From contig NZ_JBQKME010000001.1 of the NCBI RefSeq assembly GCF_052115865.1, forward strand, positions 434,001-498,000: a DNA stretch of 64,000 nucleotides, written 5' to 3'. This DNA comes from Fundicoccus_A sp052115865 (GTDB taxonomy: Bacteria > Bacillota > Bacilli > Lactobacillales > Aerococcaceae). This document shows, in pieces, positions 17,108-25,561 of the stretch. The notes under the pieces are model-generated. The model had not been told where the DNA came from, did not search any database, and was given only the letters and a program-made list of their open reading frames with translations. Every line of letters starts with the position of its first letter. Within the stretch, counting starts at the first letter, position 1. Both the position numbers and the translations under genes were made by a program.

Positions 17108-17480
17108 CAGCGCTCGGATGAAAAGGAGGTTTCATCCGAGCGGTTTGTCTGCGCTCGTTTGAAAAGGTGGTTTCATCCAATCGGTTTGTCTGCGCTCGTT
17201 TGAAAGAGTGGTTTCATCCGAGCGGCTGGTTCGCGCTCGTTTGAAAAGTGGATTTCATCCGAGCGGTTTGTTCGCGCTCGTTTGAAAAGGTGGTTTCATC
17301 CGAGCGGCTGGTTCGCGCTCGTTTGAAAAGGTGGTTTCATCCGAGCGGTTTGCTCGCGCTCGTTTGAAAGAGTGATTTCATCCGATCGGTTTGTCTGCGG
17401 TCGGATGAAAAGTGGATTTCATCCGAGCGGCTGGTTCGCGCTCGTTTGAAAGAGTGATTCCATCCGAGCGCGCTGGAAAT
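17108..17480. repeat. Hairpin tandem array, family A (41-bp period, about 9 copies)
   Basis: TTTCATCC-type landmarks fall at 17130, 17171, 17212, 17253, 17294, 17335, 17376, 17417 and 17458 (degenerate), exactly 41 bp apart. Some units (left end and near 17396) carry CGGATGAAA as the right arm, giving a perfect complement of TTTCATCCG; others have CGTTTGAAA. The array fills the thrB to thioesterase gap and is the same family as at 510-786. Confidence 0.85.
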
Positions 17481-17514
17481 TTCAGTGATATACGATAGAA
17501 AACTAAGACTTAAA

Positions 17515-17529
17515 GCAGTGATATTTATT
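17515..17529 (+). repeat. Interspersed 15-mer, copy 4
   Basis: Exact copy (N=T) just upstream of the thioesterase ribosome binding site, in the same relative position as the copy before hom. Confidence 0.7.
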
Positions 17530-17576
17530 AGAGTGGGGGTTAGGGTTTGGATTTATTTGAAACGATGTAAAAGGGT

Positions 17577-17957
17577 TTGGATCGGATGTCGATTTTAGGG
17601 TTTATTGGTGTGGAGTTGGTGTCGGTTAAGGAAGGCGAAGTGGTGTTGGCGGTTGAAAACAAGCCGGAAATCCAGCAGCATATTGGATATGTTCACGGTG
17701 GGGTGTTAGCAACGTTGGCTGACACTTGTTCGGGGATGGCTGCGATGACGGTGTTGGAAAAAAGGCAAACTGTGGTGACTTCGGAATTCAAAATTCATTA
17801 TTTGCGACCTGCTACCAGCGCAACTATTCATGCGATAGGCTCGATTCTTAAAAAAGGGAGTCGACAAATCATTGTAGAGGCTGAAATACTAGATCCATCA
17901 ACAAGCACTCTCATTGGAAAGTTTATAGGAACGATGGTACCGATGGCTGCGAATTAG
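17577..17957 (+). CDS. PaaI-type hotdog-fold thioesterase, N-terminus possibly damaged
   Basis: A 126-residue hotdog thioesterase that would hydrolyse acyl-CoA thioesters in the cytoplasm. The active-site region HIGYVHGGVLATLADTCSGMAA matches the PaaI/YdiI group (HGG and the following Asp/Glu helix). The ribosome binding site AGTGGGGGTTAGGG stands before a TTG at 17547 that opens the same frame (DLFETM), but codon 8 is TAA at 17568. Translation may restart at the TTG 17577 or the ATG 17586, both after the stop. Either the first ten codons are dispensable or this gene has recently lost full expression. Confidence 0.7.
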   Translation: MDRMSILGFIGVELVSVKEGEVVLAVENKPEIQQHIGYVHGGVLATLADTCSGMAAMTVLEKRQTVVTSEFKIHYLRPATSATIHAIGSILKKGSRQIIVEAEILDPSTSTLIGKFIGTMVPMAAN

Positions 17958-17984
17958 AATAAAACAGCCAGTATTGCAACAAAC

Positions 17985-18024
17985 AAAAAGCCGCTAGAAA
18001 CACTATCAAGTGCTTATAGCGGCT
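17985..18024 (-). terminator. Terminator of the ktrBA operon
   Basis: On the minus strand AGCCGCTA pairs with TAGCGGCT and is followed by TTTTTGTTTG. It lies just beyond the ktrA stop and also separates it from the convergent thioesterase. Confidence 0.75.
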
Positions 18025-18032
18025 CTCCTCAT

Positions 18033-18707
18033 TTACTTCAAATATTCCAAATATTCGGCTTGTTCAAATTTTTCTGTATTGGCAACTGCTACGTAAATAT
18101 CATCTTTTTCAATGATGTATTGGGCAGGAAATGTGGTGTTCAGTACTTCGTGGCGGTTTTTGCGAATTCCGATAATGTTGATATCATAACGTTTGCGTAA
18201 GTCCAATGAAGTCAGAGGCTTGCCAATCCAATGTTCCGGGGCTCTAAATTCCACCAATGAGGTGACGTCATCCAAATTAATAATGTCTTCAATCGTATTA
18301 TGGATTAGACGTTGTGCCATATTCAAACCGGCTTCTTTTTCAGGTTGAACTAAAATATTCACACCCAAGGCTGAAATAACTTTACTATTCGTTTTGTTTT
18401 TAACTTTACAAATAATCGTATCAATGCCTAACTCCTTGGCATTAATCACGCCAAGCACCGAAGCTTCTAAGCTCGTTCCGGTACTAATTACAATGGCATC
18501 ACATTGGCCAAAACCGAGTTCACGCATATAATCCAAATCAGTGAAATCACCGACACTCCCAACGGCTAAATAACCTTCTAACCGATCCACGTTTTTTTGA
18601 TCCAAATCACAGGCGATGACATCCACGCCATTTAAAGAGAGTTCTTTTGCGAGTGTTGAACCAAAAATTCCTAATCCTAAAATTCCGACTAAATTATTTT
18701 TTCTCAT
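18033..18707 (-). CDS. ktrA: Potassium uptake regulatory subunit KtrA/TrkA type
   Basis: A 224-residue cytosolic RCK protein that binds nucleotide (ATP/ADP or NAD) and gates the KtrB membrane subunit. The Rossmann motif GILGLGIFGSTLAKELSLNG begins near residue 8, with DLDQKNVDRL following, and a C-terminal RCK-C domain from about residue 135 (VEFRAPEHWIGKPL). The length equals that of KtrA/KtrC. It follows the membrane subunit by 14 bp in the same operon. KtrA versus KtrC cannot be decided from sequence alone. Confidence 0.88.
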   Translation of the reverse strand: MRKNNLVGILGLGIFGSTLAKELSLNGVDVIACDLDQKNVDRLEGYLAVGSVGDFTDLDYMRELGFGQCDAIVISTGTSLEASVLGVINAKELGIDTIICKVKNKTNSKVISALGVNILVQPEKEAGLNMAQRLIHNTIEDIINLDDVTSLVEFRAPEHWIGKPLTSLDLRKRYDINIIGIRKNRHEVLNTTFPAQYIIEKDDIYVAVANTEKFEQAEYLEYLK

Positions 18708-18721
18708 AAATAAATCTCTTC

Positions 18722-20137
18722 CTATCCTATGATAATATTGGTTGTTGTATATTGAATGTCTGGGCTTTGTTTTTTCTTATTCGGCAATAGCGAAACAAAC
18801 ATCGTCATTGGACCAATTCGTCCGACAAACATGAGTAGCATTAAAATGACCTGGCTCGCTATCGATAAACTAGCCGTTAAGTTAGCTGTTACACCAACAG
18901 TCGCAAAAGCTGAAATGGATTCAAATAAAACATATAAATAATCGACATGTGTATCAAACAAGAGAATGAGTCCTGAACCAAAGATTAAAATGGTGATATA
19001 CATTAAGAAAATGACAAAAGCTTTACGAACAATGGCCATTGGAATGGTATGGTGCGCAAAGTTGATATGCGATTTTTGACGGATTTCAGCTACGGCTAAC
19101 ATTATAACTAAAGCAAAGGTGGTTGTTTTTAAACCTCCGGCAGTACCACCAGGACTTCCTCCAATAAGCATCGTTACGATAAAAATTAAATTTGAAAGTG
19201 GATGTGCTAGAGTATAGTCAATTGAAGCAAAACCAGCCGTACGCATGGTCACCGTTTGGAACATAGCAGTCATTATTTTATTGCCAACGCTCATTTGACC
19301 AATTGTACCTTGATTACTCCATTCGACCAATAAAAATAAAACTGTACCTATGAAAATTATTCCCACCGTCATCAGCAAGGCTAACTTAGTATGTGGACGC
19401 AACCTTCTTAAAGCGGTTTTCACACTAATTTTTGCCTGTTTGAAATCAATCGATTTAATTTGATCCATGACATCAAACCAAACACTAAAGCCAATTCCTC
19501 CCAGAATAATCAGTGCCATAATCGTAAAATTAATCAGCGGCACATCTTGGTAAGGAATCATGGAAATATTACCTAGAGGATCAAAACCTGCATTACAAAA
19601 GGCTGAGACGGCCATGAAAATACTAGTAAATATCCCCTTCGCAAACCCTTGTTGTGGAATGAAGAAAGTCGCAAATAGTAAAGCACCAACGCCTTCAATG
19701 ACAAAGGTATATTTAAAAATATTTCCCAGCCAATCTCTGATATTATCAAGCGAAGCATTATTTAGGGCATCACTAACTGCCATCTGATTTTTAAAACGCA
19801 CATTTTGTCCAATTCTAAAATAGAGAACAGAGATAAAAGACATCAGTCCTAAACCGCCAATTTGAATCAAACACATCATAATAAATTGACCGAATATATT
19901 GTAAGTATCAAAAATCGATTCAATAAATAATCCTGTCACACAAACGGCTGAAACAGAAATAAATAAATGGTCAAAATAAGTTGCATCGGATGTTGCGGTT
20001 TGACTAATGGGTAAGCTTAATAAAATCGAACCTGTAAAAATGACGATTAAAAAACTTATCGCAATCTTTTGGGCGTTGCTCAAGTTTGAGACATTTGGTT
20101 TAAATATGGCTAAAGCGAATTTGTTGAGTAGTTTAAT
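18722..20137 (-). CDS. ktrB: Potassium transporter membrane subunit KtrB/TrkH type, apparent ATT start
   Basis: The ion-conducting subunit, with four repeats of membrane helix-pore loop-helix. The four filter loops are visible: SAVCVTGLF, SAFCNAGFD, TMRTAGFAS and SAFATVGVTAN. The first conventional start is a TTG at 20083, giving 453 residues that begin almost at the first helix. The frame is open and family-like for 18 further codons (INIKLLNKFALAIFKPNVSN). AGGAG at 20147-20151 is nine bases before the codon ATT at 20137-20135. I take ATT as the likely start (471 residues) or as a damaged ATG. KtrA follows. Confidence 0.85.
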   Translation of the reverse strand: MKLLNKFALAIFKPNVSNLSNAQKIAISFLIVIFTGSILLSLPISQTATSDATYFDHLFISVSAVCVTGLFIESIFDTYNIFGQFIMMCLIQIGGLGLMSFISVLYFRIGQNVRFKNQMAVSDALNNASLDNIRDWLGNIFKYTFVIEGVGALLFATFFIPQQGFAKGIFTSIFMAVSAFCNAGFDPLGNISMIPYQDVPLINFTIMALIILGGIGFSVWFDVMDQIKSIDFKQAKISVKTALRRLRPHTKLALLMTVGIIFIGTVLFLLVEWSNQGTIGQMSVGNKIMTAMFQTVTMRTAGFASIDYTLAHPLSNLIFIVTMLIGGSPGGTAGGLKTTTFALVIMLAVAEIRQKSHINFAHHTIPMAIVRKAFVIFLMYITILIFGSGLILLFDTHVDYLYVLFESISAFATVGVTANLTASLSIASQVILMLLMFVGRIGPMTMFVSLLPNKKKQSPDIQYTTTNIIIG

Positions 20138-20369
20138 GTTAATTCACTCCTATGACTTTAAATCTGATAATAACTATATTATAGTTACTTTACTTTATTA
20201 ATAAAGGGAAAATAGGTGGAAACTTATGAAAGTAATCGATATGTTAATGGATGGCGATATAGTGATACAACAATTAACCTCAAGTCATTTATTAGACCAA
20301 AAATTTAATCATAATAATAAAGGTCTCATAGCGGATTACTTAGCCATCTATGACGAAAAAAAATTTGGG

Positions 20370-20384
20370 GCAGTGATATTTATT
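20370..20384 (+). repeat. Interspersed 15-mer, copy 5
   Basis: Exact copy (N=T) inside the broken cyclase-like gene, a few bases after its first frameshift. Confidence 0.7.
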
Positions 20385-20810
20385 CAGATAAATGGGTTTC
20401 GAGTACGTTTGTCTTGCTAGAATTAAAATATATGGAAATTGAAAGCTTGCATCCGGTATATCAAGAAGCTACCCAAACTGTATTGAATGAGCTTTGGCGA
20501 AAGGGCACGTCCGAAAAATCCGGCCGACATTTGGATTTTTGTATTGCGTCGATGATCTTATCTTTAGCCACATACGGAAAGCTTCAAAGCGAAAAAATAT
20601 CTGAGATATTCGACTATGTTTTAGCCCATCAATTAAATGATGGTGGCTGGAATTGCCAATGGGATGCGCGTTACACCGACGTTCTTCAGTTAGTTCGGTT
20701 CATACGACTTTGCTTATTTTAGAAAGTTTAGCAGACTATGAAAAAAATGGCTATCACTACCGTTTGAAGGATATCCAAAAAGCTGTTAAGCTAGGGCAGG
20801 AATATTTGTT

Positions 20811-20825
20811 GCAGAGATATTTATT
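20811..20825 (+). repeat. Interspersed 15-mer, copy 6
   Basis: Exact copy (N=A) in the third frame of the cyclase-like gene. The 15 bases directly upstream (GCAGGAATATTTGTT, 20796-20810) are a two-mismatch copy, so this is a tandem pair. Confidence 0.7.
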
Positions 20826-21176
20826 TAAATCGTTACGAACGGGTGAGGTCATTCGCGAAGATTTTAAAAGGTTTCAATACCCATCCCGCTGGAAATATGA
20901 CTGCATCCGTGCTTTAGAATACTTCGCGGTGGACGGTTTTGCATGCGAGTCACTTATGGAGCCGGCCTTGACCTTAGTTCGTAAACGTATAAAAAAGGTT
21001 ATATCGGCAAAGGGTCTAGCTAAGTTGGCAAAACGTTCTTAGAAGTTGAATCGTCAAAAATGGGGCGATTTAATACTTACAGAGCGTTTTTGATATTAAA
21101 AGTGTATAATCCTGCAAGCTACCAAGACTGTTTACAAGACAAAGCTGTCAATTATATTTAATTAGGAGGTCATTTT

Positions 21177-21824
21177 ATGTCACATCAAGCAGTATCAGCA
21201 AAAGCCCAAGAACTATTGGAACAATTAGGTCCTGAAACGTTACGTGGTGAACTTAGAAAAATCGCCAAAGAAATTAAAATGGATCACGCATTAGCAATGG
21301 AATTATGGTCAAGTCACGAATATACGCCTCGCTTATTGACATTATTAATTATGGATAAAAAACAGTTGTCGGCTGACGATGTTGATCGGATTATTCTAGA
21401 CATGGAAGACCATGACTACGATCAACGCATTTCTTTAATGGATTGGTTTTATGCAAATCAATTAACGAAGCTCAAGAAATTACAAAATTTAATCGATGGT
21501 TGGCAACACAGTAAGATTCCACTCCAACGCCGTACGTTTTGGTATTACCAGGCTCGTCAACGTTGGACAGGGCAGATACCACCGGACAATACTGAGGCAT
21601 TGCTTGATGCAATTGAAGCCGATATTGTTGATGAAAAACCGGAAGTTCAGTTCACCATGAATTTAACCGCTGGTTGGGTTGGTGTTTACGATGAACAATA
21701 CCGTGACCGTTGTATCGCGATTGGTGAAAAGACTGGTTTGTATAAAGGCGAAATGGTTTCTAAAAGTTGTACGCCAAGTTATTTACCTGAATTTGTTGCC
21801 ATCGAAGTCGAAAAACGTCAGTAG
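21177..21824 (+). CDS. AlkD-like HEAT-repeat protein (DNA alkylation repair family)
   Basis: A 215-residue all-helical protein of the AlkD-like family, which removes alkylated bases from DNA or binds structured DNA. Recognisable features are the early helix LRGELRKIAKEIKMDHALAMELW and the central repeats around LMDWFYANQLTKLKKLQNLIDGW and RRTFWYYQARQRW. It begins after a strong TAGGAGG. The AlkD catalytic residues cannot be placed with confidence, so a glycosylase activity is an inference. A second HEAT-type alkylation-repair relative is at 31766-32500. Confidence 0.75.
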   Translation: MSHQAVSAKAQELLEQLGPETLRGELRKIAKEIKMDHALAMELWSSHEYTPRLLTLLIMDKKQLSADDVDRIILDMEDHDYDQRISLMDWFYANQLTKLKKLQNLIDGWQHSKIPLQRRTFWYYQARQRWTGQIPPDNTEALLDAIEADIVDEKPEVQFTMNLTAGWVGVYDEQYRDRCIAIGEKTGLYKGEMVSKSCTPSYLPEFVAIEVEKRQ

Positions 21825-22037
21825 ACAATGGACAATCATAGTCCTTTTTTCTGAAAAAAACAACTAATAAATGAAAAAAATATTGATTAAATATAAATGT
21901 TGGTACTTCAAAAATCCGTACTTAACACTATAATGTAAAAGTACAGATTTTTTTCGTTTTAAATAATATTGAATAGATCGTAGTGTGAGAAGCAAGTTAT
22001 GAAAGATGATCATTTTGTTAATCCAAGTTTTGCATTC

Positions 22038-22126
22038 TAAGTGGCACATAAGCCAGTTGAATGTTCTAGATAGCGCCTTAAGTGGCCAATATGACAACGG
22101 AATGTGCCACATCCGGCACTAAGTGG
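22038..22126. repeat. Tandem repeat, family D (41-bp period, about 2.2 copies)
   Basis: TAAGTGG recurs at 22038, 22079 and 22120, exactly 41 bp apart. The units share TAAGTGGC, a CAGTTGAATGT or CAACGGAATGT middle and a GC-rich end. GTGGCAC (22041) and GTGCCAC (about 22104) are complementary, so a long hairpin across copies is possible. It lies between convergent genes, like family A at 510. I see no gene in the rest of 21825-22172. Confidence 0.55.
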
Positions 22127-22172
22127 AATCGTGCAGCTTCCCCCCTGAAAACTTCACCCCCAACCACACCAA

Positions 22173-22208
22173 AAACGGGAAGTAAGCATCATCGCTCACT
22201 TCCCGTTT
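22173..22208 (-). terminator. Terminator of the exported-protein gene
   Basis: AAACGGGAAGT pairs with ACTTCCCGTTT, extended by GC/AGC pairs, and is followed on the minus strand by TTTTT. Confidence 0.8.
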
Positions 22209-22220
22209 AAATTAAATCAT

Positions 22221-22988
22221 TTACTGTTCGGTTGGACTGCTAATCGAACCTGCCATCCGAATGGCTTGCATAGCGTCTTGATGTGTCACTGTATAGACCA
22301 CATTGTCTTCATGCCACACAACAGAATTCGTTTCATAGGTGCTATTTTCATCTGGCATGGATAAAGTGATTTGCCCGACTTGAGTTGGGGCAGGCAAGTA
22401 TATTTCTTCCAGATACTCTACCACTTCCACCGCTAAGGCAACGGGATCTTCTTCCTCAATATTTGAAGCTTTCACTACTAAACTCCAATTACCTTCTTGC
22501 CAATTCAAATAGGTTGAACCAGCAGCACCTTGCATAAAGCCCGTAATACCATAACCTAAATCGACTTCTTGACCTTGTAAATCCAGAATTTGTTCCACAG
22601 CTTCGACTGCTTCTCCCTCAGTTTCATAAGTCGTTTTTCCAAAAGCTGCAATCGGCGTTAATTCATTTAAGGCTGTTGTATTCAATTCAATGGGCTCATC
22701 TTCTGCATAATACAAAATATTGAAGTTCTCTTGATCTTCTTGACCTGTCGTCGCCGCCGTAAAATACAATTTATCGTCTTCATGCAACACATAAGTCGGC
22801 AAAGTATCATCTGGATAACTCTCACTCAGCGCATCAACAATCTTTTGAGCTTGATCTTTCGGGGAAAGATCCTGAGCTTCAACAACTGTTTCAGGATACA
22901 CCTCCAAATAAATACCTCCGGTAGTTAACCCTGGGATGAATGCTGTTGTACTTAAAATTAGCATCCATTTTTTCATTGAGTTTTTCAT
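22221..22988 (-). CDS. Exported protein of unknown function
   Basis: About 255 residues with an N-terminal signal sequence (KKWMLILSTTAFIPGLTTGG) and a cleavage-like VEAQ before the mature part. There is no lipobox cysteine and no cell-wall sorting signal, so it is probably secreted or held by its uncleaved signal. The mature protein is acidic (pI low by inspection) with repeated beta-strand-like segments (YVLHEDDKLYFTAATTG, VVWHEDNVVYTVTHQDA) that resemble each other. An upstream GTG/ATG would add nine residues, but GGAGGCG fits the ATG at 22988. I do not recognise the family. Confidence 0.65.
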   Translation of the reverse strand: MKNSMKKWMLILSTTAFIPGLTTGGIYLEVYPETVVEAQDLSPKDQAQKIVDALSESYPDDTLPTYVLHEDDKLYFTAATTGQEDQENFNILYYAEDEPIELNTTALNELTPIAAFGKTTYETEGEAVEAVEQILDLQGQEVDLGYGITGFMQGAAGSTYLNWQEGNWSLVVKASNIEEEDPVALAVEVVEYLEEIYLPAPTQVGQITLSMPDENSTYETNSVVWHEDNVVYTVTHQDAMQAIRMAGSISSPTEQ

Positions 22989-23065
22989 TTGTATACGCCT
23001 CCGGTATACATTCATTGTACTCCTTATCCGAATATAGAACGAATAATTTGACTCAAAAAGGAAAA

Positions 23066-23409
23066 TTATGATAATGACTCAATATACTCTTTTAATACAA
23101 CTAAATGACTTTTGTGGATTACTTTTGTTGCAGTGAGTAAAGTTGTTATATCTTTTCTTTTTGCAATCTCTTCACAATCTTTTTTTGTATTTTCCAATTC
23201 TTTTAGAAACTCTTTTTTTTAATTCCTAAAAAATCTATTTCTTCGCTGTGATATTTTTTTCCAAGGTCATTAGAAGGGGTTATACTTTTGTTCGACTCGT
23301 CAATATGGGCCTTCTCCTTACTGACTCCACGTGGCCACAAACGATCCGCCAAAATCCGATAACCATCAGATTCCTCAACATCTTCATAAATTCTTTTTAA
23401 CTTAATCAA
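23066..23409 (-). pseudogene. DUF488-family protein, frameshifted in a poly-A run
   Basis: The first frame (68 residues) has the DUF488 start IKLKRIYEDVEESDGYRILADRLWPRG and stops just after a run of eight A (T on the plus strand, 23213-23220). Shifting by one base there restores a typical DUF488 end: FLKELENTKKDCEEIAKR, then TLLTATKVIHKSHLVVLKEYIE, to the stop at 23066. The intact protein would be about 114 residues. Function of the family is unknown. A homopolymer sequencing error or slippage could equally explain the break. It lies 4 bp upstream of the FAD oxidoreductase stop. Confidence 0.7.
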
Positions 23410-23413
23410 ATAA

Positions 23414-24622
23414 TCACCTTAATTTCTTGTTTATATCCATAAATTTATCTCGGTCTAACGCTTTGTTCAAATTTAATAGAGCTTGGATATCCTTACGTGA
23501 TTCGCTCTTATTAGCAAATAATATCCCTTGCGCAATATCATCATGATCCAAATATGCCAGCGCAAATTTACCACTCTTGACATCCCCACGTACCACAATA
23601 TCTGCCCAATCACGGGTATAACCTAAATATTCAAAAGTTTCATCGTATTGGTCTGTCCAGAAATAGGGCATCAAACTAAAGGCATGGCTTTTATTTTCAA
23701 CAATATTTTTGGCAACCGACCGCCCTTGATGATAGGCATTTTCCCAATGCTCAATATGAATCATCTGTCCACGATAAGGCCAAATGGCGACATCCCCCGC
23801 TGCATAGATATGCGGTAAGGCAGCTTCTCCAAATTCATTAACAATAATCCCACGGTCAACGTTTAATCCTTCTATCTCAATGGACACATTCGGGACTACC
23901 CCAATCCCAACAATAACCATTTCACTAGGAACAACCTCTCCTTGATTCGTTTCAACAGCATTCACTCGATTGTCAGCATCCACCAAAAATTTCTGAGCAA
24001 CTTGTCCCAAGACAAATTCAACCCCACGGGCTTGATGCATGTTAACAAAATAATTCGAGGCGTCGTTACCTAAAGTTTTCGCCAAAGGATGAGGGGACGA
24101 ACTAATCACGGTTACTTCGATTCCCATCGAGTTAAGGGAGGCAGCTAGCTCCAAGCCGATAAAGCCTCCACCAACAATCGCCACCTGCTTAACTTTTTTT
24201 ATCCATTTTTTAATCGCTAAAGCATCTTCAAAATTCCTTAAATAAAATATCCCTTTTGCATCTGCATTTTCAATATTTAATTTCCTTAATTGTGAACCCG
24301 TTGCTAAAACCAAATCTTCATAATAAATATCTCTGCCATCAGCAGTTTGGATATATTTATTAGTGGGGTTAATAAAGGTGACTGTTGTGCTTAAAAGGGG
24401 CGTAATCTTTTGTTTATCAAAATAAGTTTGATCTTGAAAGTAGGGCGGATTTAGTTGATCGCGATCGACTAACCAATTTTTGGACAACTCCTTGCGATCG
24501 TAAGGCAGAAAAGATTCTTGATCAATTAAAGCAATGGTTCCCGGATAATTACTAGCTCGCAACTGTTTAGCCACATTATAGCCAGCAATCGAAGCACCAA
24601 CAATGACTGTATCGAATTTCAT
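23414..24622 (-). CDS. NAD(P)/FAD-dependent oxidoreductase (ferredoxin/rubredoxin-reductase fold)
   Basis: A 402-residue pyridine nucleotide-disulfide-oxidoreductase-fold enzyme. The FAD motif VIVGASIAGYNVAKQLR is at the N-terminus, the NAD(P) motif AIVGGGFIGLELAASLNSMG near residue 150, and the second FAD motif IYAAGDVAIWP near 275. There is no redox-active CxxC pair, so it belongs to the ferredoxin-NAD reductase-like group and should pass electrons to an unidentified partner. A GTG at 24634 would add four residues; AAAGGTGG fits either start and I take the ATG at 24622. No electron-carrier gene is adjacent. Confidence 0.82.
   Translation of the reverse strand: MKFDTVIVGASIAGYNVAKQLRASNYPGTIALIDQESFLPYDRKELSKNWLVDRDQLNPPYFQDQTYFDKQKITPLLSTTVTFINPTNKYIQTADGRDIYYEDLVLATGSQLRKLNIENADAKGIFYLRNFEDALAIKKWIKKVKQVAIVGGGFIGLELAASLNSMGIEVTVISSSPHPLAKTLGNDASNYFVNMHQARGVEFVLGQVAQKFLVDADNRVNAVETNQGEVVPSEMVIVGIGVVPNVSIEIEGLNVDRGIIVNEFGEAALPHIYAAGDVAIWPYRGQMIHIEHWENAYHQGRSVAKNIVENKSHAFSLMPYFWTDQYDETFEYLGYTRDWADIVVRGDVKSGKFALAYLDHDDIAQGILFANKSESRKDIQALLNLNKALDRDKFMDINKKLR
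24322..24336 (-). repeat. Interspersed 15-mer, copy 7
   Basis: Exact copy (N=A) on the minus strand, so in the coding sense of the FAD oxidoreductase gene. It is the last exact copy in the window; a one-mismatch copy lies at 29392-29406 in the second rlmD. Confidence 0.7.
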
Positions 24623-24879
24623 AAGCGTGACCACCTTTCAGTAAAATATCTGATTCATTTTGCTTGTAATTGGCGTAAGCAAACTGGTCTTTTTGTTTAA
24701 TTAATGAGTCATATTTTTTCAGTTCAGTTTTGTTAAGAATATAGTTGATTTAATACAACTGTTAAGTTTATAATAAAAATTTAATGTAAGCGATAGAATA
24801 ATTATAGTGAAGGGGATGAGATAAAACAAGTTAACTATTTTGTGATTTTGATACTTTTGTTGTTTAGTTTGGATCATTT

Positions 24880-25335
24880 TTGTAATTTTAGGTTTAAAGC
24901 CAGATGATTTGAGAAACGGGGCAGGAAAGACGATGTTAATGAAGTCAATTTGTGGTTTAATGCAATTGACTTCAGGAACGATTCGAGTGGGTGATATTGT
25001 TCTAGATGAGAATTCAGAACATATTCCGGAAGGTATCGGGATCATTATTGAAAATCCTGGCTTTTTACCTCAATTTAGTGGGTGGAAAAATTAAAAGTTT
25101 TTATCTGGAATTTAGAATAAAATTACAGATGAGGTAATCCAAGGAGCTCTTGATATTGTTGCTTTAAGTCATGCGAAGAATATCAAAGTATCGAATTATT
25201 CTATTTGCATTCATTGTTGTTTCCACACTTAACTATTACAATGTTATTTCAATTAACACCGGTATTATTGGTGTTGCTACAGTCTTAATGTATAAACTTC
25301 CTAATAAAATTAACCAACACATCATTTATAATTAA
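24880..25335 (+). pseudogene. Remnant of a bacteriocin-type ABC transporter
   Basis: Fragments in more than one frame: a piece of an ABC ATPase (RNGAGKTMLMKSICGLMQLTSG to PGFLPQFSGW, stop near 25094), then QGALDIVALSHAKNIKVSNYS leading to the signature, which is missing, and a hydrophobic end (LFAFIVVSTLNYYNV to INQHIIYN, stop 25335). The N-terminal part before Walker A is also deleted (ILGLKPDDL runs straight into RNGAGKT). The ATPase type resembles lantibiotic-immunity transporters. The last piece can be read as a 54-residue frame from 25171, but it has no supported function. Confidence 0.6.
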
Positions 25336-25380
25336 TTGCTATTTAGCAAGGGTATGGCTATCTTATAGGTAGCTTAGAAG

Positions 25381-25407
25381 ACATCACTTGAATGAGTGGT
25401 GTTTTTA
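25381..25407 (+). terminator. Terminator after the ABC remnant
   Basis: ACATCACT pairs with AGTGGTGT (one G-T) and is followed by TTTT. It insulates the sugar transporter operon. Confidence 0.65.
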
Positions 25408-25460
25408 ATTGTTTATAATCTTATAAATTCTTGGCTGTTATTTATGTTAAAACATTTATA

Positions 25461-25474
25461 TGTTACCGCTAACA
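25461..25474 (+). promoter_or_regulatory. cre-like operator upstream of the sugar ABC operon
   Basis: TGTTACCGCTAACA matches the catabolite-response consensus TGWNANCGNTNWCA at every fixed position and is nearly palindromic. A second half-like block, GAAAGCGGTTGCA, follows and runs into the -35 box. CcpA or a local LacI-family regulator could bind; both would repress from here. Confidence 0.6.
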
Positions 25475-25490
25475 TATTTAACGAAAGCGG

Positions 25491-25518
25491 TTGCATTAAG
25501 ATCTATTTAAGTTATAAT
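25491..25518 (+). promoter_or_regulatory. Promoter of the sugar ABC transporter operon
   Basis: TTGCAT at 25491-25496 and TATAAT at 25513-25518 are 16 bp apart, about 45 bp before the start of the binding-protein gene. Confidence 0.7.
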
Positions 25519-25561
25519 ATAAGTGAAAATGGTTTTAAAAAAAATATTGAGGAGGAATTGT

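Larger units (their letters stand above)
20226..21042 (+). pseudogene. Terpene-cyclase/prenyltransferase-like alpha-barrel protein, two frameshifts
   Basis: Three successive frames make one protein of about 270 residues. The first (from ATG 20226, after AGGTGGAAAC) breaks in a run of eight A near 20357. The second carries LLELKYMEIES and the repeat motif LNDGGWNCQWDARYTD, and breaks near 20690; the third continues HTTLLILESLADYEKNGY and RWKYDCIRALEYFA. QW-like GGW motifs and helical hairpins match squalene-cyclase/prenyltransferase-fold proteins, often mislabelled as nitrogen-fixation proteins in Firmicutes. Function is unknown and the gene is not translatable as it stands. It holds two exact copies of the interspersed 15-mer. 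Confidence 0.7.

Noticed and set aside
21864..22112. An 82-residue open frame on the minus strand
   Set aside because: It runs through repeat family D and AT-rich DNA with no ribosome binding site or recognisable protein pattern.
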